DNA of 64,000 nucleotides from Cricetomys ansorgei (lineage: Eukaryota > Chordata > Mammalia > Rodentia > Nesomyidae). Below the pieces are notes generated by a model. The model saw nothing but the letters and a program-made list of their open reading frames with translations. It was not told the origin of the DNA and did no database searches. Of this stretch, positions 22,124 to 34,200 are shown one piece after another. Each line of letters starts with the position of its first letter. Within the stretch, counting starts at the first letter, position 1. The stretch lies in NCBI GenBank assembly GCA_026225945.1, contig JAMJFZ010001815.1, forward strand, positions 19,192,001-19,256,000, written 5' to 3'. A program made the translations under genes and the position numbers.

Positions 22124-22210
22124 CTATACTTCAATGTTCACCGTGTCCAGGTGGTACTTTGGCTCATTGGCTAGATTGACCTTCTCTGTCCGAGTGTGCC
22201 ACACGAGAAC
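22124..22210 (-). CDS. B3gat2: B3GAT2 terminal coding exon and stop
   Basis: Acceptor CCTCTGTAG lies just above 22210. Twenty-eight codons, [20 protein letters not shown] then LDTVNIEV, end at TAG (22124-22126). The VWHTRTEK motif is the family's C-terminal UDP-contacting signature. Confidence 0.95.
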   Translation of the reverse strand, partial: VLVWHTRTEKVNLANEPKYHLDTVNIEV

Positions 22211-25200
22211 CTACAGAGGAGGGGATATTTTAAGCAGCTGCTATCCTATCAACACTCCAGGGCCAGCCACATGAGGGAGATGAACAAGTACCTTGGTGCA
22301 GTTACTAGCTTTGGGTTCCAATTCTTCAACTGTTGTGATCTGCTTTAGAAAGTCAGATTCCTGCATCCCTGGCTGGGATCCACGGCGCTTAAATACAGCT
22401 TTCGGATTGGACAAGATGACTTGCAGACTCACAGCAAATCCTTTGTATAAAGTAAAGAAAGAGACTCAATTATTGGTGTACTTTTTCCCTGTCTAATTGT
22501 GGGCATATCAGAAAGCACAAATATCTTCTATGTGGTTAGACCTTGGTATTCAGACTTAAATAGGAGCACTGCCTGCTTATAGTCTCAAAGGAAAATTAGT
22601 CGCTGTGATTCTGCACACTCTGAGGACACCTACCACAAAGCATGATGAAGTCAAGTCTTTTTATAATAAAGGTGAATATACTCAGAGAGCTCACCACAGT
22701 TCCACATTTGACACTCCACATTATAGCAGCGGAGGTGCTTCAAACTCACTGTAACTATCCTTGTGGTATTAGAATGCTGGCCCAGCCTTCCTGACTACTC
22801 TTGACATCATTAACATGTGCTTTATCATTAAGGGCAGCACTATTCCAAAGGACTTGACATTGAGAGGATTGGTAGTAGACATACTGTTGATCATGGTCAA
22901 AATAAGTATTACCTAATTTATAACCATTAGTTTCACTCTTTAAGCATGAAGTACACGAGCTTAGAGAAATCAGTACAGGCAATATTAAGTCATTGATAAA
23001 TTTAGTATTCTGTATTTGAGTGTTAAAAAGGATGTAGCTTAGTGGTAAGAGCCCTTGCCTCGCATGTGTGAGGCCCTGAGTTCAACTTTCAGCACTGCGA
23101 AGACAAGTGTGAGCTCCCTCCAGTGATATGGCTCTCTGACAGAATCACCACTATTTTAATCTACTTTAATCCACTCCACATGTGACTCCACATGTGTCTG
23201 AAGCCTGTACCTTTGCTTCTGAGGTGACACTGAATTTAGGACCTCCTAGAACTGATGGTTTGAGAGCCAAGCCCCAGGAACTTCTCTGTAGAACTCTGTG
23301 TGTCCTTTCCTCCATTAGCAGATTTATGCTGCTTTTTGGAGAAATGTAACATCAAACAGTAACAAAAGAGCTGTGAGAAAACCACAGTCGTCATTCCCAG
23401 CACCTCCAGATGCCAGCCTGGTCAGTGATGTGCCTGGGACCCTGCTGCCTCTTTGGAAAAACTTCACACTGAGCTACACATGGACAGGATGTGGCCTTGA
23501 AAGTGCTGAGTGAAGCAAAAATCAAAGTACAGAACCCATAAAATGGCTTTAAATCTGTAACCTCCATAAATCCTGTATGGAAGTATATCGCACAGTCTAG
23601 TAAGCAACACTAAATTTGGAAAAACTAGCCTTTTGTTTTTGACTAAGTCCTTGTATTTGGGACACTGGCCAAGTCACTTCACCATTCATTGTTAACTCTG
23701 TAAAGCTCCCATTTCTTAATCTACAAGAGAAGTAGGAAAGCTCAGCCTCGATATTCAATGTAAGGTAATATATAGGAAGATTCTACTGACTGCAGAGCAC
23801 TGCAGAAGACTGCAGTATGTTTAAAAAAAAAAAAAAAGCCACTGTGTAAACAGGACCAAGAGGGATGGGTAGTATCAGCCACCATTCACAGCCAAGAGGC
23901 TCCAGGTAGACAGGTAAAGGGCTTCTTTCTTGGAGACAGAGCCAGGTCACATGGGTGTCATGGGACTTTGATAAGAGATCAGAAGACACCATCAGGTACA
24001 GCTAACTCAGCATAGATCTTCAGCAACACTACCAAAGTTTGAAGTTAATAAAGTGCCTTTTCTCATAAGACCAAATCAGATTAATGTTAATGAGTTCTTG
24101 CTTTCATGTTCTTCATCCTTTATCTAAATGCATATCTGCCCTTCTCAGTCATTCTGGAGCTTCTGGCATATTCTTTATGTGGCTTCAAGGCACCAACTTT
24201 TATATCCCTATTTTCATATGTACGCACAACAATCCAAATTATGCACAAGTAGTTCTGGAAGTATGAAACCATTTAGAACTGATTTCCTTCATTGTCCCTT
24301 AAGATGTGAAACTCAGCAGCAGCTACCACTGAAAGATTCAGATTAGATGAGTACTTTTCTCCATTTCTCTGGCTCAGAAATATCTCATAGTAATGTAGAG
24401 CTACGTGGCAAAAAGAAGCACAGGCCATAACCAGTCCTGAAGCTACCATTGTTGCTGAGAGAGTAATGTGCACCTGAAGAGCTGTGCCCCACAGACACCT
24501 TGGGGAGGGGCTCATTCCAGAGAGCAAAGCAACCTAGTTTCAAACAAAGGAACCAGGGGGCGGTAGGACTTAATTCAGATGTCCCTCATTCACCTACCTC
24601 AGCTGGTTCTGCCTATTCTATGCTCAGGAAGCAGGTCATAGCCAGCAAGCAGGTGGTATATGGTAACTAGGCCAAACTGGGTTGCTTTGTGGGAAATCCT
24701 CTGCCCCGTGAGACACTGGGGAGAGCTAAAGCCATTTCCCTTGATAACAGGCAGAATTTTTAGCTCCTGACCATTGATTTCCAATCTGCTATGGGTGTTT
24801 TGGGGGGTTTTTTTGAGTTGGAAGTATTTGTGCCTCCAGCATTATATCTTCAGTGACAGTGGTTTATCTTTAAAGATCCTGCTGTGTCTTTTGAGGTGTA
24901 AGGACAAAAACTATAGAAGTAGGGTTTTCTGTCTAGGTCAGTTACAGAAAAATATGCTAGGCTTGTGAAAAGTGACTGATCACTGTGAAGGCAGGGCTTC
25001 CTAACATCTAGCAGTGGGGAGGGAAAACATATTCCCCTCTAGGCAGAGGGACAGGGCTTGCCTCAGAATAATGCATGCTTACTGAATGCCAGCTGGAAAC
25101 AATGTGGAATATTCTAGTCCAACAATCCATTTAATTTCTGGACAAGATAAAACCACAGGGGAATTAGAGAAGAGATGGCTCATTTATTAAGAACATTTGC

Positions 25201-28200
25201 TGCTCTCTCAGAGGACAGCACTCAATGGTATCTCACAGTCATCTGTAACTCATCAATGCCAAGGCCTCTGACTTCTGTAAGCACCAGGCACGCATGTGTG
25301 TGCTGAGACACACAAGCAGGCAAAATGCTTGTTTTGTAAAAAAAAGTCACCGGGAGTCACATTGGGAATGAAACACATATGACAACTTTCCAAGAATAGA
25401 TAAGTGTCAGCCCTAAAACTGCCAAACTTCTCTAGAGAGGCCGTTCCATGGGCAAGAGTGTGTCCACAGGCACATTCTACAGTCTCCTTTAGTTGACAAC
25501 TGAGGACTTGAAGCCATAGGAAAAATTTGCAGAGCAAAAAGTGGGTAGAGATTCACAAGCCTTCAGCATGAGCAAGCCAATGGCTGCAGAAGTACCCGGG
25601 CCAAGAAGAGAACTAGAAAGGAGCAGGTGAATCAGTTATCATGACTCACTTAGCCTGGGAATATTCACATTTTCCTCAGCGAGAGCACAGCAACCCAGTC
25701 ATAGCTGCAGCACCTGCATGGAACATGGACGATTACTGACTAGTGTGGAGACTGATGATCTCCAAAGCCTCAGCTGTTCCTGCCTAAATTTAAAAACAAG
25801 TCCTGGAACGATAAAAATGCCTCCAAATAACTAAGTCATGTCCCAGCACAGAGCTCAAAAATACCTTATTTATAATATAGTGTATAAGTATATATTATTT
25901 ATATTAATATATATTCATTGTAAGTGTAAATTATGAATGAATATATAAGTATATTTATAATATAGCGTGTAATATAATGTTTCTGTGTCCATATTACATA
26001 TACATACAGATGCATAGCAACCATTACCCAGCAATTTAAAATTCAGAATGTCTCAGAACCCAGAGAACTGTGTGTACAAAGAAGCAGGAAAATAAAATAG
26101 CACAACAAAGAGAAATCCAGTAATGATATAGATGATAGAATTATAGAACGTGGTGTTAGAGTATAAATATGTTTCGTATTCAAGAGGGCTAAAGAGATAT
26201 GAGCAATCTTGAGAGAGAAGAGACAGGGCCATCTAGCTCAATGATAAAAATAGGAGATGTAAACTGTCCTGGGTAGAACTAACGCATGAGATGTTAAAGA
26301 ATAAAAGACTGGCAAAGATGAAAAGTAACAAACTACCAAAATGAAACAAAAATTAGTGTTAGGGAATCAGAATGGAAAAATGAAAGGAAGACATAAACAA
26401 ATAGGAAGAAATGATGACTAAAGATTTTCATACTATGCGGGGGTTGGGGGTTGGGGGGTGGTGGCTCACACTTTTAATTCCAGCACTCAGGAGGCAGAGG
26501 CAGACAGATCTCTGTGAGTTCAAGGTCATTCTGGTCTTGTGAGTTCCAGGACAGCCAGAGTTAAAACAGAGAAGCACTGTCTCGAAAATCCTATATATTC
26601 CAGACTACAGTGAAGATATATAAGGCCTGAACAACCTTGTCAGCCAACATAACCTAAATGAGGATCTCTTACCATGAATGCAACTTATACAATCTTTTCA
26701 CATGTGATTAGAATGTTATCACACAGACCATAGTGGGAGTCATAAATCAAATCTCTCCCCCCGCCAAAAAAAAAAAATTCAAGTTACACAAAGTATTCTG
26801 TCTCTGACATGGTGGAATTTAAAAGGCTCAATAACAAAGGTTAGAGAGTTTTACAAGTTCAATAACAAAGATTAAATAATCTTCAAATATTTGGAAACTT
26901 CTATCCAAGAGTAATTACAGATCAAATAAATCTGGTTAGCTGAATGCAAGCAGAAACAAGACATGACAGTCTGAGGCCAATGTACTTAGAAAATTATTGT
27001 GGGTGTGTACATGTGCGTGCATATGTATGGGATACTCATTCTTGTGTACAGGGTATAGAAGCCAGAGATCAATGTGCAGTATTTATTCTTTCTTCACCTT
27101 ATTTGGGGGACAGAGTCTCGCACTGAACCTGGAATTTACCAATTGGATAAACTGGCTGGCCAGCAAGCCCCTCAGATCTCAGGGTCCCCACCCCCTCCCC
27201 ATACTGGAATTACAGGCCTTTGCCCCTCACCCAGCTGTTTACATTAAGTGCTCAGGATCCAAAGTCGGCTCTCCTGCCTGTGTAGCAAGCACTTAGCTCA
27301 TTGAGCCGTCTCCCCAGTTCCAAAAGTCTTTTTTTTTTAATACAAGATTATGTCTCACTATGTTTTCCAGCTGCCCCAATAGACTAGCTTGAGACCTGCT
27401 GCCTTAGGTTCTTATATAGCTAAGACCAAGCTTCCTATATAGCTGCACCAAGCATGGCAAAATTTTTGTTTTAAAAAAACCCTTTAAACATTAAACTAGA
27501 AGCATGAGGTCCCACCTTTATAAACTAGAAAACAAAACCCAAGTCCTAAAGTACAAATAAATGTAAGAGCAGGAATCATTGACATAAAAACAGGAAAGAA
27601 ATAGAGACTGCAAAATAAAGACTGCTTCTTTGGAAGAAGACCAAAACTGTCTGTGGTGATTTGCATGAGAAATGTGTCACATAGTCTCAGGTATTTGAAC
27701 TCTTGGTCCCCAGTTGGTGGTGCTGCTGGTTAAGGTTTGGGAGGTTGAGGCCTTGCTGGAGGAAGGATGTCACCAGGACAGGCTTCAGAGAGTAAGTACA
27801 CTTGCCCTTTCCTGACTTTGAAGATGTGAGCTCTCAGCTTCCTGCCACCACACCTGCTGCTCACTGCTGCACCTCCCCACCACAATGGTCTCTCATTCCT
27901 CTGGAATTGTAAGACCGATTAAGCTCTTCCATAAGTTGCCTCTGGTCATGATGTTTCATCACTGCAACAGAAAAGTGACTAATACACTGCTAAGCATCTA
28001 TCCATAACTTCTTGCGAAGTACAAGGCACAAACTACCAATATTGAGAGAATAGGTTTTAGTAACATGAATAGCAAAATGTATTAACTTTATGACTAAGAT
28101 TTGGGCACCTCAGATCAGAATAGACAAATTGAAAGATAAGCTACTTACAGCAGACAACCTAGAATAGCCTAACAATGAAAGATATGAAGTTTCCAGTACT

Positions 28201-31200
28201 ACAACTTTTCAGGGTCATGTAGCCTCACTGGTGAATCCCAGCAAACATTTAAAGAACAATAATAGAGGCTCTACACTGATTTTTATATTTAATAAAAAGG
28301 AAGGGATCCTCAAATTATCCTGAAGGCTGGCCTTGCCCTGAATCCCAAACTATGCAAAAGCATTGCAAGAAAACGGCAAAGCTCATGAAGAAAGGCAGAA
28401 AATCCCCTCAAGCTTCCACAATCCACTCCAACATTAAAAAGGGCAATAAGTCATGACAGTATAGGTTAATCTCAAGATCACGAGGCTGTGACTTCTCAAC
28501 TGTATAATTCACTATTGGAAAATATAGAGGGAAAAGCTATCTTGATAGCTGATCAATACTCATCTGACAAAATCCGATTATCTTTTCATGACTAAAGGGT
28601 GTGTGCGTGGTGACTCGCACTGAACCAAAAATGAAGGTAAACTTTCTCAACTTGACAAAGGGCATCTAAGGAGACAATAGAAGAGAAAAAAAACAACTAT
28701 TACATTTTGCTTCTGGATGCAAAGACTGACTCAAACTCCTGTAGGCTGGCATGAGACATGGAGTAGCTACTCATCTTATTCCGCGATGCAGTGGAGATCC
28801 TTGTCACTGAAATAAGCCTCCCATCCTTTAACAACAAAAAGTTACACAGATGGGCACAGAGTACAGAAAACAAAGCTGCTCTTTCCCACCCAGTAGTAGC
28901 ATCCAGAGCAGTTGCTGAACTGTGACCACTTGATCTCACCAAAACACCTGACCTATATAAATGTAAGACTTTATTTCTCAGTTGCCAGTTTATGCACTTA
29001 ACAGATGCCAATACCAGAGTGTCTGTCTCTGTCTCTGTTTCTCTCTAGGTTGTACATGTATGTGTGGGTGCGTATGTGTGCATATATATGCCCGTGGAAG
29101 CCAGAGGTCAATCTCAGGTGTCACTCCTCATACCATCTTGTTTTCTAAGGCAAGGTCTCATGGTTTGGGAGGACCCTGGAGCTTGTTGATTACACCAGGC
29201 TGCCTGGCCAGCAAGTACTAGAGATCCCCCCAGTCTCCACTTCCTCAGCCAGATTCTTTTAGCCTTTCCAAACCTCTTGTTTTTCCTTAAGAACTGCATG
29301 GCTCTCTCAGTTTCTACAAAAAGCACAGCCACAGTTTTGACAGATTATTCTGCAGCTATGGGTTAGGTATGAGGAATATTACAGTCTTCTCTGCATTAGG
29401 TCTTCTAATCTATTGACAGGAAGTCTTTCCATTCATTTCTCTGGCGTCATTGATTCTAGTTTCCATAGGACACAGGTCTTATACTTAATTTTAGCATTTT
29501 ATTATCCCTAACATAACTGCGAATGAAAGAATAAAATTTTCTGATTGTCCACTATCACTGTTTATAAATTGATTTTTTTGTTTTATTTTTTTTGAGATAG
29601 GGTCTCGCTACATAGCCCTTGATAGCATGGAACTTGCTACATAGACCAGGCTGGCCTAAAATTGAGAGATCTGCCTGCCTCTGCCTCCCAAGCATCGGGA
29701 ATAAAGGGAGTTCCCCATGCACCATGGAAGTTACTACTCTTGTATCCTGCAGCATTGGTGAGCTCATTTGTTACCCCAGGATTCTCATGTGAAAGTCCAT
29801 CGCTGACACAGTTTTACTTCTTACCCTCTCGTCTTCACCCAACTGGGATACTTTCCATTTGTTTTTCTTACTGCCTTGGCAACAACTTCATAGCAACGGT
29901 GAGAACAAATGGCAGATGAGTAAGCCTTGTGCTTGATCCCTAAAGAAAAAGCTTGGAGACTTCAACTACTTTCTGAGTTTTTCATAGATGGGCACCACCA
30001 AATAGAGGCAGTTTCCAGTCCTTAAAAAGTGCTTTTCCTAAGCTTTTTATTTATATGTCTGTGCTTGTGTGTGGATATATGGACATGTGTGCAGGTGCCC
30101 ACGGAGGCTGGAGTTATAGGTGGTTTTAAGTTCCCAACGTGGGTGCTAGGTGCCAAATTTGGGTCCTCTGAATGAGCAGCGGGTGCTCTTAGCTGATGAG
30201 CCATCTCTCAAGCCCCAAGCCTAGTGTTTTTATCATGAAAAACACTTGACTTTGAGTATCTGTTAACATGCCTGTATGGCTTTCCTTCTTATATTCACAT
30301 GGCATACCGATGTTGACTTTCGTATCTGGGCTTACATTCCAGGGATAATCCAATATGATCATGGTTAAATGACCATGACCAAAATTTTTTTAGATGATGA
30401 TAGTATCTGTATATATTTAGGATTCTTGTATCTATATATAAAAGGGAGACAGGCTTATACTTATTTCCTTACTTACATTTTTGGTATCAGAGTGATACTG
30501 GTCTGCCAGATGACTCAAAAATATTTCCTTTCTATAATCCAGAACTGTTTGTGAGGATTACTAAATTTTCTTTAAATGTTTAATAGAATTCACGAGTGAT
30601 ACTATGTGCATTTTCTTGACTACCGATTTATAGGTTGGCTCAGATTTTGTTTTTTTTTTGTTTTTTTTTTTGAGTCAGTTTTAATAGTTTAACCATGAAT
30701 TTCTTTTCACATAGGTTTCTTAATTTGAGATACACTTTTCCTAATACTCTGAAGTTTTACAAGGTTTCTGTAACGTCGGTGGTAATATTCCTTTCACTCC
30801 TGGTTTATGTTTTGAGCATGTACATGCATGCGTGTGCATGTGCGTTGTGCGTATCTGTTTACACAAGCAGAGGTCAGAAGATGTTGGTGTCTTCCTCTGC
30901 TGCTTTCCACCTAATTCTCTTGAGACAGGGTCTCTCGCTAAAGCTGGATCTGGGCATTTTAGCTAGGCTGGCCAGTAAGCTGCTGGGACCTGGCTGTCTC
31001 CACCCCCCAACACTGGTTACAGGAATTCACCGCCACACTCAGCTTTTATATGAGTGCTGGGGATTCAAACTCAGGACCTCGTGCTGTGTGTAGCAAGTGC
31101 TGTTACCTCCCAAGCCTCCTCAAAAACCACTTAGTAGTCATTGTTCGCTGGGGGAGGGGGGTTACTACAGTACTTCCAAGAAGTACTTTTTATAGACAAT

Positions 31201-34200
31201 TCATTTAAGTCTGTAGTCTGAAAACAACAAAAGACACGATCTTCTAAGGCAACAGTCGGGGTGAAGATGGGTGGAAACAACTCTTTCTGAGCATATTTCA
31301 AAAGAATGTTTGGTTTGAGTTTCTCTTTTGCTTGTATAGTCTGCATATTTATTCATTTATTATTTATTCATTTGGTTATCTAATCATTTCCAGATTACCT
31401 TGGGTTTATCTTTTCCTAGAGTCTTACGATATAAGGTTGTGATATTGGCTTGAGATCGTTTTTTGTATGGGCATTTAAAGACCTTTAACCATTCTGTTAC
31501 CTGCACCGCATAGGTTTTAGTGTGCTACAGTTCTATTGTCGTCCCTTTAAAAATATTTTCCAAATGTGTTGTCTAATTTATACTGCATAGTTTCACAACC
31601 TCCTTGTGATATGTGTATTGATATTTAACTTCCCTCCCTACTGAGTTCCGTACCTGTTGCTAAAAATGAAATACCTAGGACTGAACGAGTTATAAACTAC
31701 TGAAATGTATTTAAGCTGGAGAGTCCAAGGACACAGTGGCGGCAGAGATATCATAACATGGCAGAAGGTCAACTGGCCGGCAGACACAGGTGGAAGAGGC
31801 TAACGAGGGAACAGCCTGTGCTGATATCAACTAATGCAGTTTGGAGAGAGCAAGAACGTTTGTGCGTTTTCTGCTTCCATGGTTCTAAGCCCAACCATTC
31901 ACACACCCCTGCACGGCAAGGACGGGACCCGACAACCTGCCATGCCTGGCAAGCAAACAGAACTGCCTGCGGGTGTATTTACCTCTCCTGTTGAGAATCC
32001 CTTTCTTCTGCTGAAGAGGACTGAAGAGCCACAGTGAGCCACAGTGCGGTTGTGGGGGCCCGTTAATCTCTAGAATCCTGGCTGGGACTTCATGCTTGCT
32101 TCAGGGTTAACACCCTGCTCCCCATTTGATCACTGTCTAGTTTCTTAAAACTTCTTCAAAAACCACTTAGCAGTCGTTATTCCATAGGGCCTGGGGTACT
32201 GCAGTACTTCTAAGGAGTACTTTGTTTTTATAGACAATTCATTTAAATCTCTAATCTGAAGACAACAACAAAGAAGCAGTCTTCTAAGGCAACTGTCAGG
32301 ATGCAGACGGATGGAAAGCCTAGTCCTGAGAGTCCACTGTGAATCACAGAGCCTTAATGAACTGAACTCTGCAAATGTCTGTCCATGTTTTCTGAGCCAG
32401 AATGTCTGAAGTTGAGAGGACCAAGGGACTCCGGAATAGTACCCACACCATCCTGTGAAGGGCACATCCAAAGCATGTGCAGGCTTGTGTTTGTTTCCTG
32501 CTCTCAGGCTCTCTTGTTATTTTTAACTGGCAGTAAAAACAAACTGTACATTTAAGTTGGGAGAAATTAAGAGACTTACATTCTCCATGGCATTATTAAA
32601 TGGGTCACACTAAACCCCTCTAATCCAACCCAGAAAAACAGAGCAGAACAAAGCCAGAGAAGGAACTTGTGTCTAGTTCCAATCCCAGAAGAGCAGTGAC
32701 GTCATTCCTAAAGTTCCTTGAGGGTTTCAGAAGCAAAGTCTTCACTTGTGCCCTTTCTAATGCTCAGTGGGAGCCACTCTAGTTTCTGACTTTAAACTGT
32801 AAGAAATTTCCTCATGACCTACCTTAATGAAATGATGTGGCAGTATTGGATAGCCACTGCTGGAAGACTTTTAATCCAACACTCCTGGGTTCAAATCTCT
32901 CCTCTGCCACTTATTTAAAGTGACTTGGTGAAGTACTTTAAGGCAGGTGTATCTCTGTGAGTTTGAGGCCAGCCTAGTCTACAGAATGAGTTCCAGGACA
33001 GCCAGAGTTACAACAGAGAAACCCTGTCTTGGAAAAACAAACAAAAAAAGAAACTTAAAGTGACTTGGTGAAGTACTTTCAGTGTGCTTCAGCTATAAAA
33101 TGGAGATGTTTATTTTCACTCTTAAGTAAGTACCTAGGGCATGTCATACACATAGCACTGAAGCTGAGGAATCACCAGAATGAACAGCCTTTCTTATACC
33201 CTAGGCCAGTTCTAAACGACTCATTTCCAGGATTATACTAAATAACATCAACTTTCAATTTTCAGTTTCATTGGGTGATTCATTCATTCACTCCAGACAA
33301 CCTTTACAGTTACTATAGCATACACCTGTAATCAAAGTACTTGGGAAGTAGCGACAAATGGATTGTAGAGGAATAGGTATCTTTTAATCCAGCAGAATGT
33401 TGGCACACACCTTAAATCCCAGTATTCAGAAAGCAGTGGTGGTGCACATCTTTAATCCCAGCAATTGGGAGAAAGGAAACAGAGCTTGTAGACAGGAAGC
33501 AGTGTTCAGAAGGAGTCAATGTCAGACAGGAAGTGACATCTGAGATGAGTCAGAGTGAAGGGCAGGCAAAGTGACAAATTTGAAGAGTTAGCAGAGTCAG
33601 AGGACACAAACAACTCTCAGATATAAAAGCAGGCTCTCAGCTCAGAGAGAGAGAGAGATAGACAGTATGGAGGATAACAGAGACAAGACACAGAGATAAT
33701 GAAGTGGTCATACAAAGGATAGGGCAGAGAAACAGGCTAACTGAGGCAGTATGAGTCAGCTAAAAGAGAACACAGAAGCAATCGGAGGAGTCTGAAACAG
33801 ACACACAGAGGCAGTTCAGCAGCAGAAGTCAGTATCAAATGAGAAGGGTCAGAGCAAAGCAGTTCAGTCTGAGGTAGAGAATCAGCCAGAGTCTGCAGAG
33901 TCAGAAGAGTTTGGTCAGAAATAGTCAGCCAGCTCAGAAGATCAGTTTGAACCAGTCATCTTGGAGTTTGAGCCAGAACAATGAGTATGTTGAACCAGAT
34001 ATGTCAGAGTTCAGAAGGAGCTAGTCAGAGTGGTTCAGTCAGCACTGAGTCTCAGAGGTTGATTAGGTTGTAAGGAGGCTTAGACATTGAGCTTGTATAG
34101 AGTCTGAAGCCTTTCAGTTCTAGGCTAAAGACTAGATTGTACTGAGGCCAAAATGCTCCAGGGCTCCAGGACTAAAGTCTGGTGACTGAATTAGGCAAAG

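Larger units (their letters stand above)
26080..28700 (+). pseudogene. Degenerate L1, sense on + (interrupted)
   Basis: Collinear L1 landmarks: ORF1/5' region around 26080-26440, endonuclease-region sequence 26600-26990, AAAGACTGCTTCTTTGGAAG at 27617 (the conserved AKKSWFFEK segment) and reverse-transcriptase sequence 27990-28690 (CATTTAAAGAACAATAATAG, AAAAAGGGCAATAAGTCATG). All frames are broken. Interrupted by a B1, a B3 with a B1 relic, and an ORR1 LTR. Ends are approximate. Confidence 0.65.
29345..31640 (-). pseudogene. Degenerate L1, antisense (interrupted)
   Basis: Plus-strand landmarks of reversed L1 ORF2 occur in order: CCATTCATTTCTCTGGCGTC (29433), TTCCAGGGATAATCCAATAT (30340), TTGGTATCAGAGTGATACTG (30481), TTGAGTCAGTTTTAATAGTT (30670) and CGCATAGGTTTTAGTGTGCT (31508). 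No frame survives. It is split by a B1, B2, B3 and the 31.12-kb duplicated block. Confidence 0.7.
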
